From positions 27,808,768-27,872,767 of the forward strand of contig OX465102.1 of NCBI GenBank assembly GCA_949987565.1: 64,000 nucleotides of DNA, read 5' to 3'. Positions 46,016-57,959 of this stretch are shown here, piece by piece. The translations under genes were made by a program, and so were the position numbers. How positions within the stretch are numbered: position 1 is the stretch's first letter; the number at the start of each line of letters is the position of its first letter. The notes beneath the pieces are model-generated. The model ran no database searches and was not told where the DNA came from. It worked only from the letters and a program-made list of their open reading frames with translations. This DNA comes from Luidia sarsii. Its lineage: Eukaryota > Echinodermata > Asteroidea > Paxillosida > Luidiidae.

Positions 46016-46350
46016 TCAGACTCAGAAGATAACGACCTTGAAATGTACCTCAAACAAAGCGCAAATACTCAGAAAAATGTTCCCCGAAGTTTCCCATCCT
46101 TCAACGTATAGCCGTCTTTTCGCATTTTCGGACATAATTATGCGTCTTTTAAACCGGATTGATAATAATCTATGTCAGAAATTTCCAGACATAAAGGCAC
46201 CAATTTCACGATCATCGTCAACGAGACTCGCAGCAAAGGTTCGGCAGTTTGTACGTTGATGATATTGGATATCAATGAATGTCATATACTGACATGCTGG
46301 AAATGGCTGGCGGACATAAATGCTGAATTTCTAATCTCACGAATGTAGAC

Positions 46351-46430
46351 GGCCTGACGTTTCCATTCCAGCAAGCAGAACATTTCTCCGGCCTTTGAGA
46401 TAGGTCCTGCAGAGAAGGAAACGCCAGGCA
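46351..46430. ncRNA. Decayed head-to-head hammerhead-like palindrome
   Basis: GGCCTGACGTTTCC ... GGAAACGCCAGGC arms around GCCTTTGAGATAGGTCCTGC. The layout equals the elements at 55462 and 58187, with many substitutions. Confidence 0.4.
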
Positions 46431-46639
46431 TCATCAACATGAAATAAAAAGTCAGGCCGCCTAGGTTCGATGTCACAATGTACTCTAGACTTACGGTACG
46501 ATCAATGTGGACACAAGTTCTAACGTACACTTCCGCACGCTTCCGCACGCTTTTACTAAAACATTAATAACATAACTATGAACAAATCATCCCTTTATTC
46601 CATAGAAAGTAAAATATACAATTTTAAATATTGGAAAAA

Positions 46640-46880
46640 GAACTTTTGGCTCTAACAAGCGCTGATGAAAAACCCTTATTAAAGGCCATAAACAACATTG
46701 GTGAAAGTCAAAAGATTACCACAGTTCGTGTGTTAAACGATTAAACATTCCAAAAAAGAAATCCTGCGAAGGTTTTAGCTCAAATGGTAATCTGAGATTC
46801 AAGTAGAAAAAGGAAAAAAAATGTGACGGTTTTCGAACCACTCTGTAGTGTAAGAAATAGTTTATCACTCACGAGTAATA
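46640..46880 (+). repeat. Dispersed repeat family member (third copy, partial)
   Basis: Matches the first half of 25655-26050 (TCAAAAGATTACCACAGTT, AAACATTCCAAAAAAG, AAGAAATAGTTTATCACTC). Confidence 0.65.
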
Positions 46881-47116
46881 AACTTTCACTCTCTCCTCTA
46901 TTATGCGGAACCCGTTTAGCTTACAAGTTACACACTCCAGTGCTAAGGAGAGGCGAACAAAATCAAACAGGATAGATTGGTCTCACGGCCTCTTGAGGCA
47001 GAAATCTCACCGAAAGTTCAGCGCTCACGAGAGCTACGTGCTGAGCTAACGACCTCGAGAGAATGTTTGCTCAGCAGATAGCTCTCGTGTGCGGCGGCCT
47101 ATAGAGTCGCATTGAA

Positions 47117-47605
47117 GTGACAACGTGTGCTTTTATATGCAGGATTTGCTCCACATACAATGGGCTCCGTGGAAAATGGGATTTGTTTGGCGCGCCTTCC
47201 AGGTGTCACGATCTCAAGTGGGTGGCCGTGCTAAAATGGTTGGGTGGGTGGGTGTCTTACTTCCCAAAGAGGTTAGCAATGCTGTTTTCAGTTGATTTAA
47301 ACTTGTCAATGTACAAAGTAATTCGGTGTAACACGTAGATTTTTTTAATTTACCTTTTTTTGGGGGGTGGGTAGGCTAATTACGTCTCACCAAGTATAGG
47401 GCCTATAGGCCTAACACAATATTCATTAAGTGTCAAATTCCATAGGCCCCTAGATACTTTTGTAATTTGACGTGGATATTGTTTTGGTTTTTGCTTTTCA
47501 TTTCTTCTTGTTCAATTTAGATTAATTACATTTCTGTTTGATATCTAATTCGTGTAATTGGCGGTCCTTCCGTTGTTGGATGTGTTATTGAAATGTATAA
47601 TCCTC
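47117..47605 (+). mobile_element. LINE 3'-end remnant, same family as 11991-12585
   Basis: FICRICSTYNG...WDLFGAPS corresponds to FVSRISNTYNR...CDVFGASS of the better copy. The 3' end has GTGTAATTGGCGGTCC followed by a Pu-Py stretch, corresponding to GTAATTGGCGGATCTCC. More diverged, with no AAAT tail left. Confidence 0.6.
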
Positions 47606-47767
47606 CCATAGATAATTATCATGCATTTTGAAGGAGAATTTATTTACATTTTCGATTGACCGTATTCCGCCATTTTGAATCCCTTTTAGTAATGTCCGAC
47701 GTGTACGCTCCATTGTTCTTTTCGGCAATAATCCCGTGTAGATCCAGCAGCATCTGTCACTGGAATT

Positions 47768-50005
47768 TTACGAGCTTACAGGGACTCCATGGCCGGCCCA
47801 CTTTGATTTTACTCCATGGAACTTACATTTTTTCTTTTGGATTTGAATGCGCGCTACATCCACGAAGGTGCACAATATAATGGCTATCATGGACGCACTC
47901 AGCACTAAAAAAGCACAGAAGAAACTCTGGGTGACATCATACAGCCAACCTGTGGAAAAGAAAAATCCGGAAAAAATGTATGATGGCAACTAAGAACATT
48001 TCCTTAAACGATATGGACAGGCATGGACAGACACAAAACAAGTGCAAGACTGAAACAGTGCAATAATGCTATTAAAATCAAGGCATAAAGAGTTGGCCTA
48101 CCTTGACCTTTGATAACGCCGTAGCATTTTTACAAGCTTTCCCCGTGTGTTCATTCGTATCGTATTACTTCACCACATTATTTTTGGTTTTCGTCCTGGT
48201 TAGTTGGTCTTTGAGAAAAACGTCCGGCCGGGACGACACTTTAAGCCCGCTAAATTGTATGTGCATCATTCTGCTTAATGGATATACACGATTATGTATT
48301 AGACCTACATACGATTTAAACGTACCTAAGAAAACATCTCCAACCGAGGAGCCGACGCCAGAGAAGAAACCCATCCAACCAAAGATAACACAAATGCTAT
48401 CGTCACTGAATGGCAGTTTCCTCGCTAGAATGGCCACGACCAAACACAGGTACGCTGTCCCCAGGCCGATAATGAAGGACACCAGCTGCTGCCCGAGGAA
48501 CGACGATTGAATGACGGGAGCTATGGCAAAGAACACTGCAGTCGCTACGCTCACCAATACCAACGATGCATGGACCAGGCTTTGGCGGCGTCCTACGCAA
48601 GTCCCGAGAAACAGTCCTGGCAAGCTCCCGATCCCGAACGCCGTGGTGAGGAAAGCTGCCTCATTGGGCGTCAGTCCAGTTGCAAGTGCATTGGGCACCA
48701 TGTACACCACAAAGCCGTTAAAACTCACGTTGTAGAACATCCTTATCATAGCCAGGATGATGAATTCAAAATTGAATAATATGTCGAATCCAAACGTTTT
48801 CATCCAAGACTGATTGCAGATTGCTTTCTCTTTCTCTGTTGTCTGTCCATCCGTAGACCATTCGTCGTCTTCGCTTGATACTTCCTCGTGGGGGATACCG
48901 TGGTATTGCGTATTTGGTCTTCTCACTAAGGCACCGGCCCAGACCAGATTGAATCCCAAACCGCCAAGTAGTAGCATGGCTCCTCGCCAGCCGTATGTAT
49001 CCAGGAAGAATTGCGTCAAGGGACCGTACAGCATGACACCCATTGGGGCTCCCAGAGCCGCTACAAAAAAAGCCAGCGCGAATCTCTCGTTAAAGTAGAA
49101 TGCTATTTCTCCTCTTGCCGTCTGTGTCACGCACGCTGATCCTACACCTTAAAAGAACAAACAGTACGAATTTATGATAGCCTCTAGTGACTAATTGTAT
49201 TAGAAATCAACATTTCTGGGATCCCACGTGTCATTATTTTGGAAGATTTATTCATACATTTCGCAAGAAGCCGAACAGTGGTCGTTGTTAACAAAAATGT
49301 GAACTATACGATTATACGTCACATTTAATTGGTGTTTACATCATGAAATTCAAACTAATCACGTTGTGGTTATTTCCTTTCCCTCCCCACACCGTCACTT
49401 TGACAATATCGTTGCAAAAAGAGACAAATCAAATGCTATGAAAGAATCAAATTTGAAAACATCAAATTAGTTTACCGGCCAAGCCTATGAGTGCAACTGC
49501 TAGGACGACAATGCTGTAAGTTGTCGAGGCGAGCACTAGGCCACTGCCGAACAATATGCCGCCTCCGACGATCAAAGGGCGACCCCCGTACCGACGGGCC
49601 AGCAGAGTTGCCACTGGGCCTGTGTGCAAAGCAAAACCAATAATGTGAAGAAAAGTAGCCATAGGCAGATTGTGGACATAACCAATCATTGTGGGGAAGA
49701 CTCATATTAGGCCTATGTGGCCACATTTTTTTTTAAATGGAACAGTGTATTAGAATTTCAAACTGTTAGTGTAATATGCAGAAGCGTATTGGCTATAGGA
49801 CTGACGTACTTAGCAGATAGTGTAATCCAATGTGAAGAGCGGCGATGGAACCGATGATCCACAAATCTGTCCCATAATCCTCCTTCATGGAAGTGAGGAG
49901 AACTCCAAATGCCTTTAACGTTCCATAGATGACGAACTCGGCCACGAAGCACGCCAGCACGACGAACCATCCCCAGCCTCCTTCGCGATAACGCTTGTTC
50001 TCCAT
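47768..50005 (-). CDS. SLC16-type monocarboxylate transporter, copy 4 (intact, 4 exons)
   Basis: Exons 49810-50005, 49476-49619, 48326-49147 and 47768-47949, all GT-AG and phase 1. The frame is open for 447 codons. It begins MENKRYREGGWGW, one codon shorter at the start than copy 1. The TM4-5 signature (AFYFNERFALAFFVAALGAPMG) is unchanged. The central loop is two residues shorter and reworked (SSEDDEWSTDGQTTEKEK), and the C-terminus differs (IQKKKCKFHGVKSKWAGHGVPVSS). Introns are diverged from copies 1-3, while exons remain similar and open, which suggests it is an older, functional paralogue. The nearby direct repeats (44850 and 51560) and the orphan exon 4 at 44.1 kb suggest earlier rearrangements here. 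Substrate unknown. Confidence 0.93.
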
Positions 50006-50154
50006 TTCTGTTATACTGCGGTAAGAAATAGTACAATACGTCAAAGTACCATACGTGACTGAATGCCAATAGTCACAACTGCACTGTTTCCACATGCACT
50101 GTTTCCACAACTTATCATGCACTGTTTCCACAACTTATCATGGTGTTTTAAGAA

Positions 50155-50252
50155 AAGAAAAGAAAACTGGTCCAGGACTTGAACAGAATCATTCAACCAT
50201 CCCACCAGAACCATTCTGCCAGAAGCATTCAACCAGTAGGTGCCGTATATTT
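50155..50252 (-). mobile_element. Partial, degenerate tRNA-derived SINE
   Basis: GGTCCAGGACTTGAAC is the B-box side of the SINE head, and ATTCAACCAGTAGGTGCCGTATATTTCC the far body. The middle is replaced by three ATTCAACCA/ATTCTGCCA-like units. Confidence 0.45.
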
Positions 50253-50414
50253 CCGTTGATCGTCCCCCCCCCACACACACACACAAAGTGGATACAGCTT
50301 TTTCAGTTTCTGTCAAGGAGGTTTAAACAATTGTGAACATGGATAAATAGGTTTGCGGAGACACCATGTAAATTCTCTTTTGTGAGTAAGTGTGGTTCTG
50401 AAAAGAACCGGAGG

Positions 50415-50458
50415 AACTCGACGTTTCGAACAGTATACTCTGCTCGTCTTCAGGAGAC
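50415..50458 (-). ncRNA. Hammerhead-like motif (single unit)
   Basis: Minus strand: CTGAAGA at 50447-50453 (core CUGANGA), stem-II hairpin GAGCAG-AGTATA-CTGTTC, GAAA at 50424-50427, then CGTC. All conserved core positions are present, but stem III is minimal, as in Penelope-associated hammerheads thought to act as dimers. It is followed by TTCAGAACCACAC. Confidence 0.55.
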
Positions 50459-50587
50459 TGAATATCAATCCTGATATTCTCACCATGCAAACCTTCAAAT
50501 CTCAATTGTGAACATGATTATTTTAATTCCGTTCAAAGCTTTAACATTTCCATTTGGATGCTTCTGACAGTTTACAGATAAGGGGAA

Positions 50588-50692
50588 AGGAGGAGAGGAG
50601 AGGAGAGGAGAGCAGAGCAGAACAGAGCAGAGCACAGCAGAGGAGAGGAGAGGAGAGGAGAGGAGAGGAGAGGAGAGGAGAGGAGAGGATGG
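50588..50692. repeat. (AGGAG)n minisatellite
   Basis: About 20 tandem GAGAG/AGGAG pentamers with a CAGAGCAGAACAG interruption. Confidence 0.9.
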
Positions 50693-50699
50693 GATAGAA

Positions 50700-51555
50700 A
50701 AGACAAGAAAGGATTACCATACCTACAATATAGGTAGACGAACACAATTTTTACACTGATTTTTCAACCGAGTTACCTTTTTTCACAATACCATCCGTTT
50801 CGTTCGACCTCCACTCGGTCCCAGAGCTCAGTTCAATTCCATGCCCATGGATTCAGGGGATGAAATCAAATGAGCTGTCTCCAACATGAGGGCTAATATC
50901 GTTGTCTGACTCGGTCATCGTTATGAATGTTATACCATACCAGTAACTCCCAGCTGATTAATCACGTTGTAATATGCATATGCATATGCGGGAAGCGCGG
51001 ATTGATCAGTATGCCTTCATATAGTGCATGGGATGACAGTGCAGTTCGCTACGGGCACGGAGGGTCGTAACATGTTTTGGGCGGACACCAATGTGTCCAT
51101 CGCAGCTACTGTGTACATGTGCTAGCATCCTATGACGTCTGGAATTAGAGACATCGGTACTGACAGTGCGTAGGCCTTATGGCCATTCCGCTGAATCCAT
51201 GGAGCCTGAATGACTGACTGCCCCAAAACAAATCGAGACTCTCATCCAGTAGAGAGGCACGATATCAATTAATTATAAATGCTCCCTCAAAAAGAATAAC
51301 TAACAAAGAGCCCTGTGTAATGTACTGTTGGTGTTATACGGCACATGGGTATAACGGTCATGGGTCAAGATTCAAGAAGTGGTCAACGAAGTTCCTTCCA
51401 AAGATCCTATAGCGCTCGAAGCGCGCAAGATGGTCGACTCTTGCGAGATCACACGCATCTGGATGAAGTACGCAGTGCACGGCATTTTTTAGTGAGCAAG
51501 GTCGCACTCGTGCGCTCTATCGTGTAGTCACATCATATCAAAAGTTATGACATTC
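50700..51555. other. Non-coding stretch, nothing recognised
   Basis: No exon or repeat match. A 60-codon plus-strand frame at 51345-51527 has no recognisable domain. Confidence 0.3.
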
Positions 51556-51559
51556 TGTT

Positions 51560-51866
51560 CACGCACACACCCTTACACGCGTATACTTGCCGGGTATTTC
51601 CTTTGTTCTGGTGTACTAAAAAAAAAACACAGAAAAGCCGAATTCAAATCGCTCCCTTTCGAACAAGAATCACTTAATTTCCTAGGCTGAAATTTCTAGC
51701 GAACGTCCCTTATATAAAATAATTATATTGATAAACATACCTCTGAAATTCGGCCTTTTTGAGTTAATTTCAAATAATCAGTTTCGTGAAAACCTTATGG
51801 GGTACCAAAAATGTACCCCACATGGAGCGGTCCCATTGTTCTGAGTACCCACCCATAGTTCTGGTG
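51560..51866 (+). repeat. Dispersed repeat, right member of the direct pair around MCT copy 4
   Basis: Parallel to 44850-45190, same orientation and about 6.7 kb away, with scattered indels. Confidence 0.85.
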
Positions 51867-52385
51867 CCCCATAAATGATGACATTTCGGAATATTGCTTT
51901 GGATAATTGCCAGACGCTTATGAGCATATGTTCTAAATCCCAGACCCCCAGATATAAACGGTCTGCTTTACATGCAGGCTTAGCGGTGAATGCACAGAGC
52001 ATGTAAAGTTTTACGTGAATACAGTAGCATATGGAAATATGATCAATAACATGTTTCGCTGTTTAGAATCGTTCTCAAATGGCGTGAGATGCAGAACAAA
52101 AAACACAGCAAACATTCAGATTCCGTGCAAACTGCAGAACAAGCAGAGGGGTGGTTAGTTTGGTATTCGCTCTCCCGTATCTGTTTCGATTCATGTATTC
52201 ATTTCGAAAGGAAGGTGTCCACTGTTGTCTATAACTCCTTGGGTGCCTTGCAGAAGGGCATGAGGGCAAAAGAAGGTCACTAAGGTCAAGTGTTTTGAAT
52301 GGCTCGTTATATTCTATTGTGTACGAACTTCAATCCTATCCACATGCCGTCTTCACATGGTATCACGTCATGGGGACGTGACACC

Positions 52386-52620
52386 TTCATGAAAACAGTA
52401 CACAAACACTCCCCCGAAATCCTCGTTTTTTTTCAACATTTAGAGACGGATTTCGGAAAAATCCTTTGGACATAATATCCTCCAATACATTAACTTTCTG
52501 AAAATACAAAAAACCAAAAATTGATTTTTAATCGAATTGAGAAGATACTTTCACTTCAGGCGTTGTTTACTGGAAAAGTGTTTTGGTGGGATATTCCTCA
52601 TGTCGCTGTGCCGGGTCACA
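52386..52620 (-). mobile_element. Truncated copy of the GTGACCCGGCACAGC MITE
   Basis: Inverted relative to 59775-60000: CGAAATCCTCG, TTTCGGAAAAATCCTTTGGACATAA, AAAAGTGTTTTGGTGGGATA and the terminus CTGTGCCGGGTCACA. The other terminus is missing. 51867-52385 and 52621-53069 hold nothing recognised. Confidence 0.75.
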
Positions 52621-53069
52621 AATACATGTACGCTTGAAGTACATTCACTTAAATCATCAGACTAGGCTCGGCGCCATCCCATCATTGTACTGATGTAAAT
52701 GCGGCACTTTAGAGGCCGACTGGTGTTTTGTCCTTCGCTCAGGGAAGGCCATGACGTTAAAATTGGCCACGCAGGCTACCTTTTTCAGAGACCAGACAGT
52801 TTCTCTGATAACTGACTCAGAAGAACTTGTTATAATTATTTGGTACTCCGTGGTTCTTCTGTTTGCAGTGCATTTGATCTCCCGCCCCGCGCGTGCACAT
52901 TCTGTCAGTTTTGGTAAATGCACACTCTGGAATAGCAACCCTAGATTCTTCGGAAATTAATCATGGAATGTAAGCCCTACCCGCTTTGTTATACTGTACT
53001 GCTATCATAATTATACCCGCTGATACCGGCAGCTGACTGCAGGTATTAAGGGTGACCTCTCATGGACTT

Positions 53070-55267
53070 TTATAATTGGTTTTCCACAAAGTGCACTGCT
53101 TCTTCTTCACCCGTATGCCAATCACAGCAGTCAAAAATGCCAGTTACTGATGAGGGAGGTGACCAGTTCTCTTTATCTACTTCCGTGAGTGGACAAGGGG
53201 GTCTCATAACTGGGCACTCGTTAATGACGTCTTCATGGGTTTTTATTTGTCCGCATGGACAGAGGTCACAGACCGTGATTCCCCATTTCTCCATGTTTGC
53301 TAGCTGTTTATAGCGCCCATGCCTAGACCGCAGTTTGTTCAGTTGTACCCAGGGCTTTCTTGGCAGGTTGCTACCTGGGGGGCCGGGGTGGACGGTCCAG
53401 GCCTCAAAGTATGGCTGGAGTTGGGGGTCCTGCTTCTTCAGATAACCTTCTCGAGGTTATCAAGGCAGGTGCGCAAGGGCTTCCTTGAATGCAACCTGTG
53501 TGGGGGCCTCCTTTTCATTCAGAATGTGATGTAGGAGCTAGTGGGATTCCTGGGCAGATCTCCTGAACAGTCGTATGCAGTTGTTGTCTCGTCGCACTTG
53601 TGGGGATTGGAGGCCAGACAGGAAAGGCATACGATTAAGGGGTGGATGGATCTGATCGAGCCCGACATGAGCCTCATGGAGGGGGACATCTAGGGGACAT
53701 AATGGATTTGAGCGCTCTGCGCCCAAACAGGTGATGAGAAGTACTCAGCTGCTGCAGAGATTGTTAGGGCCATAGCAGATATCCCGAGAGTGCTGAAGGG
53801 GGTACCCCAGTTCGTGCTGGCTGTATAGGCGTCTCATGAGTAGCGCCACTCTGGAGGAAAGTTTACACTTCAGATTTGAGAGGTGGCTTTTGAAGATGAG
53901 GCTGCGGTCCACTCTGACTCCAAGGTGTGTAGGGGTTGGTTTAAATTTGAGAAGAGCCGCGTCTACCTGAACCTTCAGCTTGTAGTTCGCCATTACGGTT
54001 GCGAAGGTGGAAAATTGATGAGACAGTCGCAGACAGTTTCAGCCTCCAAGATCTCTAGTACTGGCAGATGTTACTCATGTCGGAAGAGAGCTTTTAAATT
54101 TCTTCTACTTCTTACACCAGCATAGCTGATAAAGTGAGGACGACATCATCTGCATACATGTATCGTGTAGCAGAAGTGGCTGGGAAGTCAGCAGTAGAGA
54201 TGTTGTAGAGCGTCGGTGCAAGGACAGAGCCCTGGGCAACGCCATTCTTAAGACGACGTGTTCGACTGCACTGTCCATCCCCTGTGAACCGAACAAAAGA
54301 TCCGGTGTACAGGAGTTCCATGATGAAGTATATAAGACGCTTTAAACGGATCATTTTCTGTAGCTTCGCGTTGAAGGCCTTGGTGCCAAACTGTGTCGTA
54401 GGCAGCAGGCAGGTCTAAGAAGACAGCGCCTGTCACTTGTCGAACGTCAAAGGCCTGTTCAATCGCCTGGGTTAGTATCACCACTTGATCTACTGTGAAG
54501 CGACCCGGCTCGAAGCCAGCCTGGTCAATGGGAAACATCGTGTCAACAATGGGACCAATCCTGGTTAGGATGAGGCGTTCCATCAGTTTGTATTAGGCAC
54601 ACAGAAGTGAAATGGGCCGATAGCTGGTTGGTGATGTGTCTGGCTTTCCTGGCTTGAGGAGGCTAACAACAGACGTTCGACACTGTTGGAGTTGTAACAT
54701 AGGTTAAGCAGCTTTGAAGTTAGCCACTCAACCATCCTGTCTCCACAGTGAACAAGGATTTCTTTGACGATTCCATCTGGGCCGGGTGCCTTGCCTAACT
54801 TGAGGAGCTTGATGACGGCAGCAGTCACTTCTTCGAGGGGAAAGTTGTGTTCTAGGAACTCATGCTCCCGGTAGGGTATTTATCTCCCTGAGACGGTCTG
54901 ATTCTTGGAGGGCATCTCACTCGTGCGGTGGTGCTCATCAGGATTTGAGTAGGTGCCGTTGTTGGCGACATGCTTTGCAATATCATTTCGTGATATTGGG
55001 CATTTTTTATTGACAGTACATTTGCGAGTGTGTCTGTTTATTGTGGACCGGAAGGAGTGATTAAAGTCAATGTTGGTCACCGTACTACATCCAGCGTTTT
55101 GGGGGCTTCTCATCAAGACGGCTCAAGAAGAGCTGATGCAGTTTCCATTTCCACCTCAGCATCACCAGCAGCAAAAAAGTTAAAGTAGAGGTCTCTGCAC
55201 TCGTCGTCCCATAAATTATGGGAACGTAGGCGTCACGAAAGGAAGCAGACCATTGACACATATACAT
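53070..55267 (-). pseudogene. Non-LTR retrotransposon (LINE) reverse transcriptase, degenerate
   Basis: Minus-strand pieces in the expected order. LDEKPPKRWM and IDFNHSFRSTINRHT ... CPISRNDIAKHVANNG is the linker before the RT. LGKAPGPDGI is RT motif 1. ERLILTRIGPIVD...QAGFEPGRFTVDQ and GAVFLDLPAAYDTVWH are motifs 2-4. GVAQGSVLAPTLYN and YMYADDVV (near 54136-54160) carry the catalytic Asp pair. THLGVRVDRSLIFKSH is the thumb, and CDLCPCGQIKTHEDVINECP is a C-terminal Cys/His region. At least five frame changes and stops separate them. No endonuclease domain was read to the right. The clade is Jockey/I-like by impression only. Confidence 0.87.
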
Positions 55268-55461
55268 AAGATGTCAAAAATTCTCAAAAAAAGAGATAAT
55301 TTATTTCACTTTCACTCTATGGTGGACTAAACCAATTCTAACAAAATTAAGCAAATGAATGGCATATGATCTATGAGATTATAATATTGTAGCATCAATT
55401 CCATTCATTGATAATAATACAAATACGCACAGGTAAGTAATTGTTAATAATTATGAGAAAG

Positions 55462-55621
55462 GTGATATACAAAAATGTTGCAAACTGCTTACTGACTAAA
55501 ATTACCAAAATGTAAATCTAAAATTTAGTGGGCCTGACGTTTCTATCCTAGCAGGACCTTTCTCAAAGGCCTTTGAGAAAGGTCCTGCTAGGATCGAAAC
55601 GTCAGGCCCACTAAATTTTAG
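55462..55621 (-). mobile_element. ~160-bp hammerhead-like mini-element, copy 1
   Basis: Flanked by direct repeats AATTATGAGAAAG at 55449-55461 and 55622-55634. On the minus strand it is a head-to-head palindrome (unit with CTTTGAGAAAGGTCCTGC, GGATCGAAACGTCAGG and CCCACTAAATTTTA) followed by a ~50-bp tail ending TTTTTGTATATCAC. It is nearly identical to 58187-58348. The unit resembles a hammerhead (stem-II hairpin, then GAAACGTC), but the core CTGATGA is changed to TTTGAGA, so cleavage is unlikely. Confidence 0.75.
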
Positions 55622-55639
55622 AATTATGAGAAAGATATA

Positions 55640-56470
55640 ATATATTCAACTTTGTTAAGTTAATAACCTCCACGATAAATAAAATGAATTAGAAAAAAAC
55701 TTAAATCAAACAATCATATCACTGCATGTTATTTCAGATAAAGAATCAATTGTTCAATCAGCGAATCAAATGTTCAATCAGCAATCAATGACAATATATT
55801 ATTTATGATATAAATTCAATCAACCCAAAAAGTAAGCTATCAGCTGCTAACCAAATCGACCTATCGTTCGATCAGACAATCAATAATGCAATAAAAAAAA
55901 AGTCCGGGTCTATGTAATTTGGTATCTTAGTTCATAATTTTCTACTTGTTTCTAGAATAAATAAATTTATTCACTTTTTATGACACCGTAACCGATTAAA
56001 TTTTCATTAAGATTTCAGAATGACATTGAATCTGTCGTGTTGAAGTAAAATTGCATTTCCAGTAAAGAACTATCAAAATGTTTACCAATCAACGCACTCA
56101 TAACAAAGAGGTTATGATTTGATCTTTACTTGAAATGAATGAATAATATTTATATATAGGCCTACATAATTATTATACATTTATTTATAATATTTCCTTT
56201 ATATTTGTTTATAATGCTATATTTTAATTTAACACTATGATATAAATCAATCTTGATAAAGATATAATATTCATACGATACACAAACCATCTAGTAATTA
56301 ATTACGTATCAAAACAATGTATCTTATTTAACTAACAATTTGTAATATTGCTCTATCGAATTGCAGATGTCAACTACTATTATGTACATGAAAATCAATA
56401 TTACTCAAATAAATAAAGGACAAAGGTAATGGGAATTTTTAAGCAATTTTGAAAAATGGGGAAAAAAAAT
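55640..56470. other. AT-rich non-coding stretch
   Basis: Very AT-rich, no exon, no recognised repeat. Confidence 0.4.
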
Positions 56471-56472
56471 TT

Positions 56473-56578
56473 GCACCTGGACTAGGTCCCAAGACCTCTA
56501 GTTTTGCGTGCCTGCTCTGTTACCATCTGAGCTATCCAGCCCTTAGATGGCGGCCTTCCTAACAGTCAACTAGTGTTT
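56473..56578 (-). mobile_element. tRNA-derived SINE head
   Basis: On the minus strand: GGCTGGATAGCTCAGATGGTAA (A box), then GAGGTCTTGGGACCTAGTCC (B-box region). The 3' side GACTGTTAGGAAGGCCGCC is shared with the copy at 40081. Confidence 0.75.
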
Positions 56579-56782
56579 CAATATTAATCAAAACAAATCC
56601 AAAGCATGTCTTTGTTCGGAACGCTTCCCGGGATTTTCTTTGCTTGATCCGCCGACACAAGAGATATAATTGTTGACTGATAGCAGAAATATTGAGTAAT
56701 AGCTACAACTTAGGGTTGGATATTATTTCCAGGGGCTAATGTAGAATTCATATCAAATCATTGCTTTAACTGTTTCACAACT

Positions 56783-57355
56783 GTTGGCCTTAACATACTG
56801 TAAGAGTGAAATTAGGCAAGCCCCATATAACAGTGTTCCCCATAAACGACTCACTGGTACTCAAGGTCTATCCTGCACACGTCATTCCCACTGCCCTCGT
56901 TCCAAGTAACCTGGCTCAAGACATACCAGGGTCCCTCTGTCAGTGCCCCTCAGGGTCATGACCTCATGCTTTCCCCACTAAACTGACCCTGCACCTTCTT
57001 CCCTGAAATGATGTCATATAAGTTATATCTTCTTTATATGACATCATCCCCCAAGTAAATATCCCCCTCCTATAAAAGGTATATAATACGCTATTTCCAA
57101 GTTTTACTGAGGAGAAAATCAGGCCCGACCATAGTCCAACACGCATTCCTTACTCTTATACCCAGGCATAGCCAGAAGCTGTTCCAGCCCTATGACCTGT
57201 GGTGCAGTATCATTTCTTAAGTATTTACCGGATGTATAAGTGAGTTCTTGGAGTTCAATAATAAAAGTCTCCCAACTAAGCTGAACTCAGCCGGTCTGCT
57301 TTGTCCATCATCATTCTTCTCTATTATAACGTACACAGAATATGTCTGTTACAAT
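56783..57355 (+). repeat. Possible solo LTR
   Basis: Starts TGTTGGCC and ends CTGTTACA. It contains TATAAAAGGTATATAA (57072), AATAAAAG (57259) and a pyrimidine-rich end, a layout common to LTRs. No second copy, no coding region and no target duplication were found, so this is a guess. Confidence 0.35.
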
Positions 57356-57959
57356 ACGAATCCCTTGTGATGCACATTTAATCGGATTTTATTGATACAG
57401 GCGTCCTAGTCTGTCATTGATTATGGATTTACATTTCTTGAAATATACCTGTTCAACTTTAATCTTGTTGCAAGAACAAATAACTGGCTGTGTGCAAATT
57501 GGGTATGCCATATACGACAAAGAACTAACTTATGGCGACCCTCCAAGTACGGAGCGGCTAACCAGCGCGAATGACGCCTACTAAAAGCAGCCACAAATCA
57601 GATATATAATTTAGAGTAATACGAGGATGATGCAAACTGTGCTGCTTTTTTATTGATCACGGTACAAACATAAAAACGACAGGGCCGTGGCGTTTCACGC
57701 ACTGTCTGGCCTGGTCGTTGAGGGCGCCCATAAATTATCTTGTTGGTTGCACTGCTCTTATCTGGCAGGAAAGGGCAGACCAGCAGATGACTCATCGTCT
57801 GACCCACGCGGTAAGAATTCATTTGGGCAGAGAGAGGATTTGAAGAATGACAAATTAAAACTAGACATTTATGTCTGATTGCAAAACATATAATAACGCT
57901 TTTCCGCATCTGTGTCCCAATTTTGATACATATTGTATGTGTCAAATTAATCGAATTTA

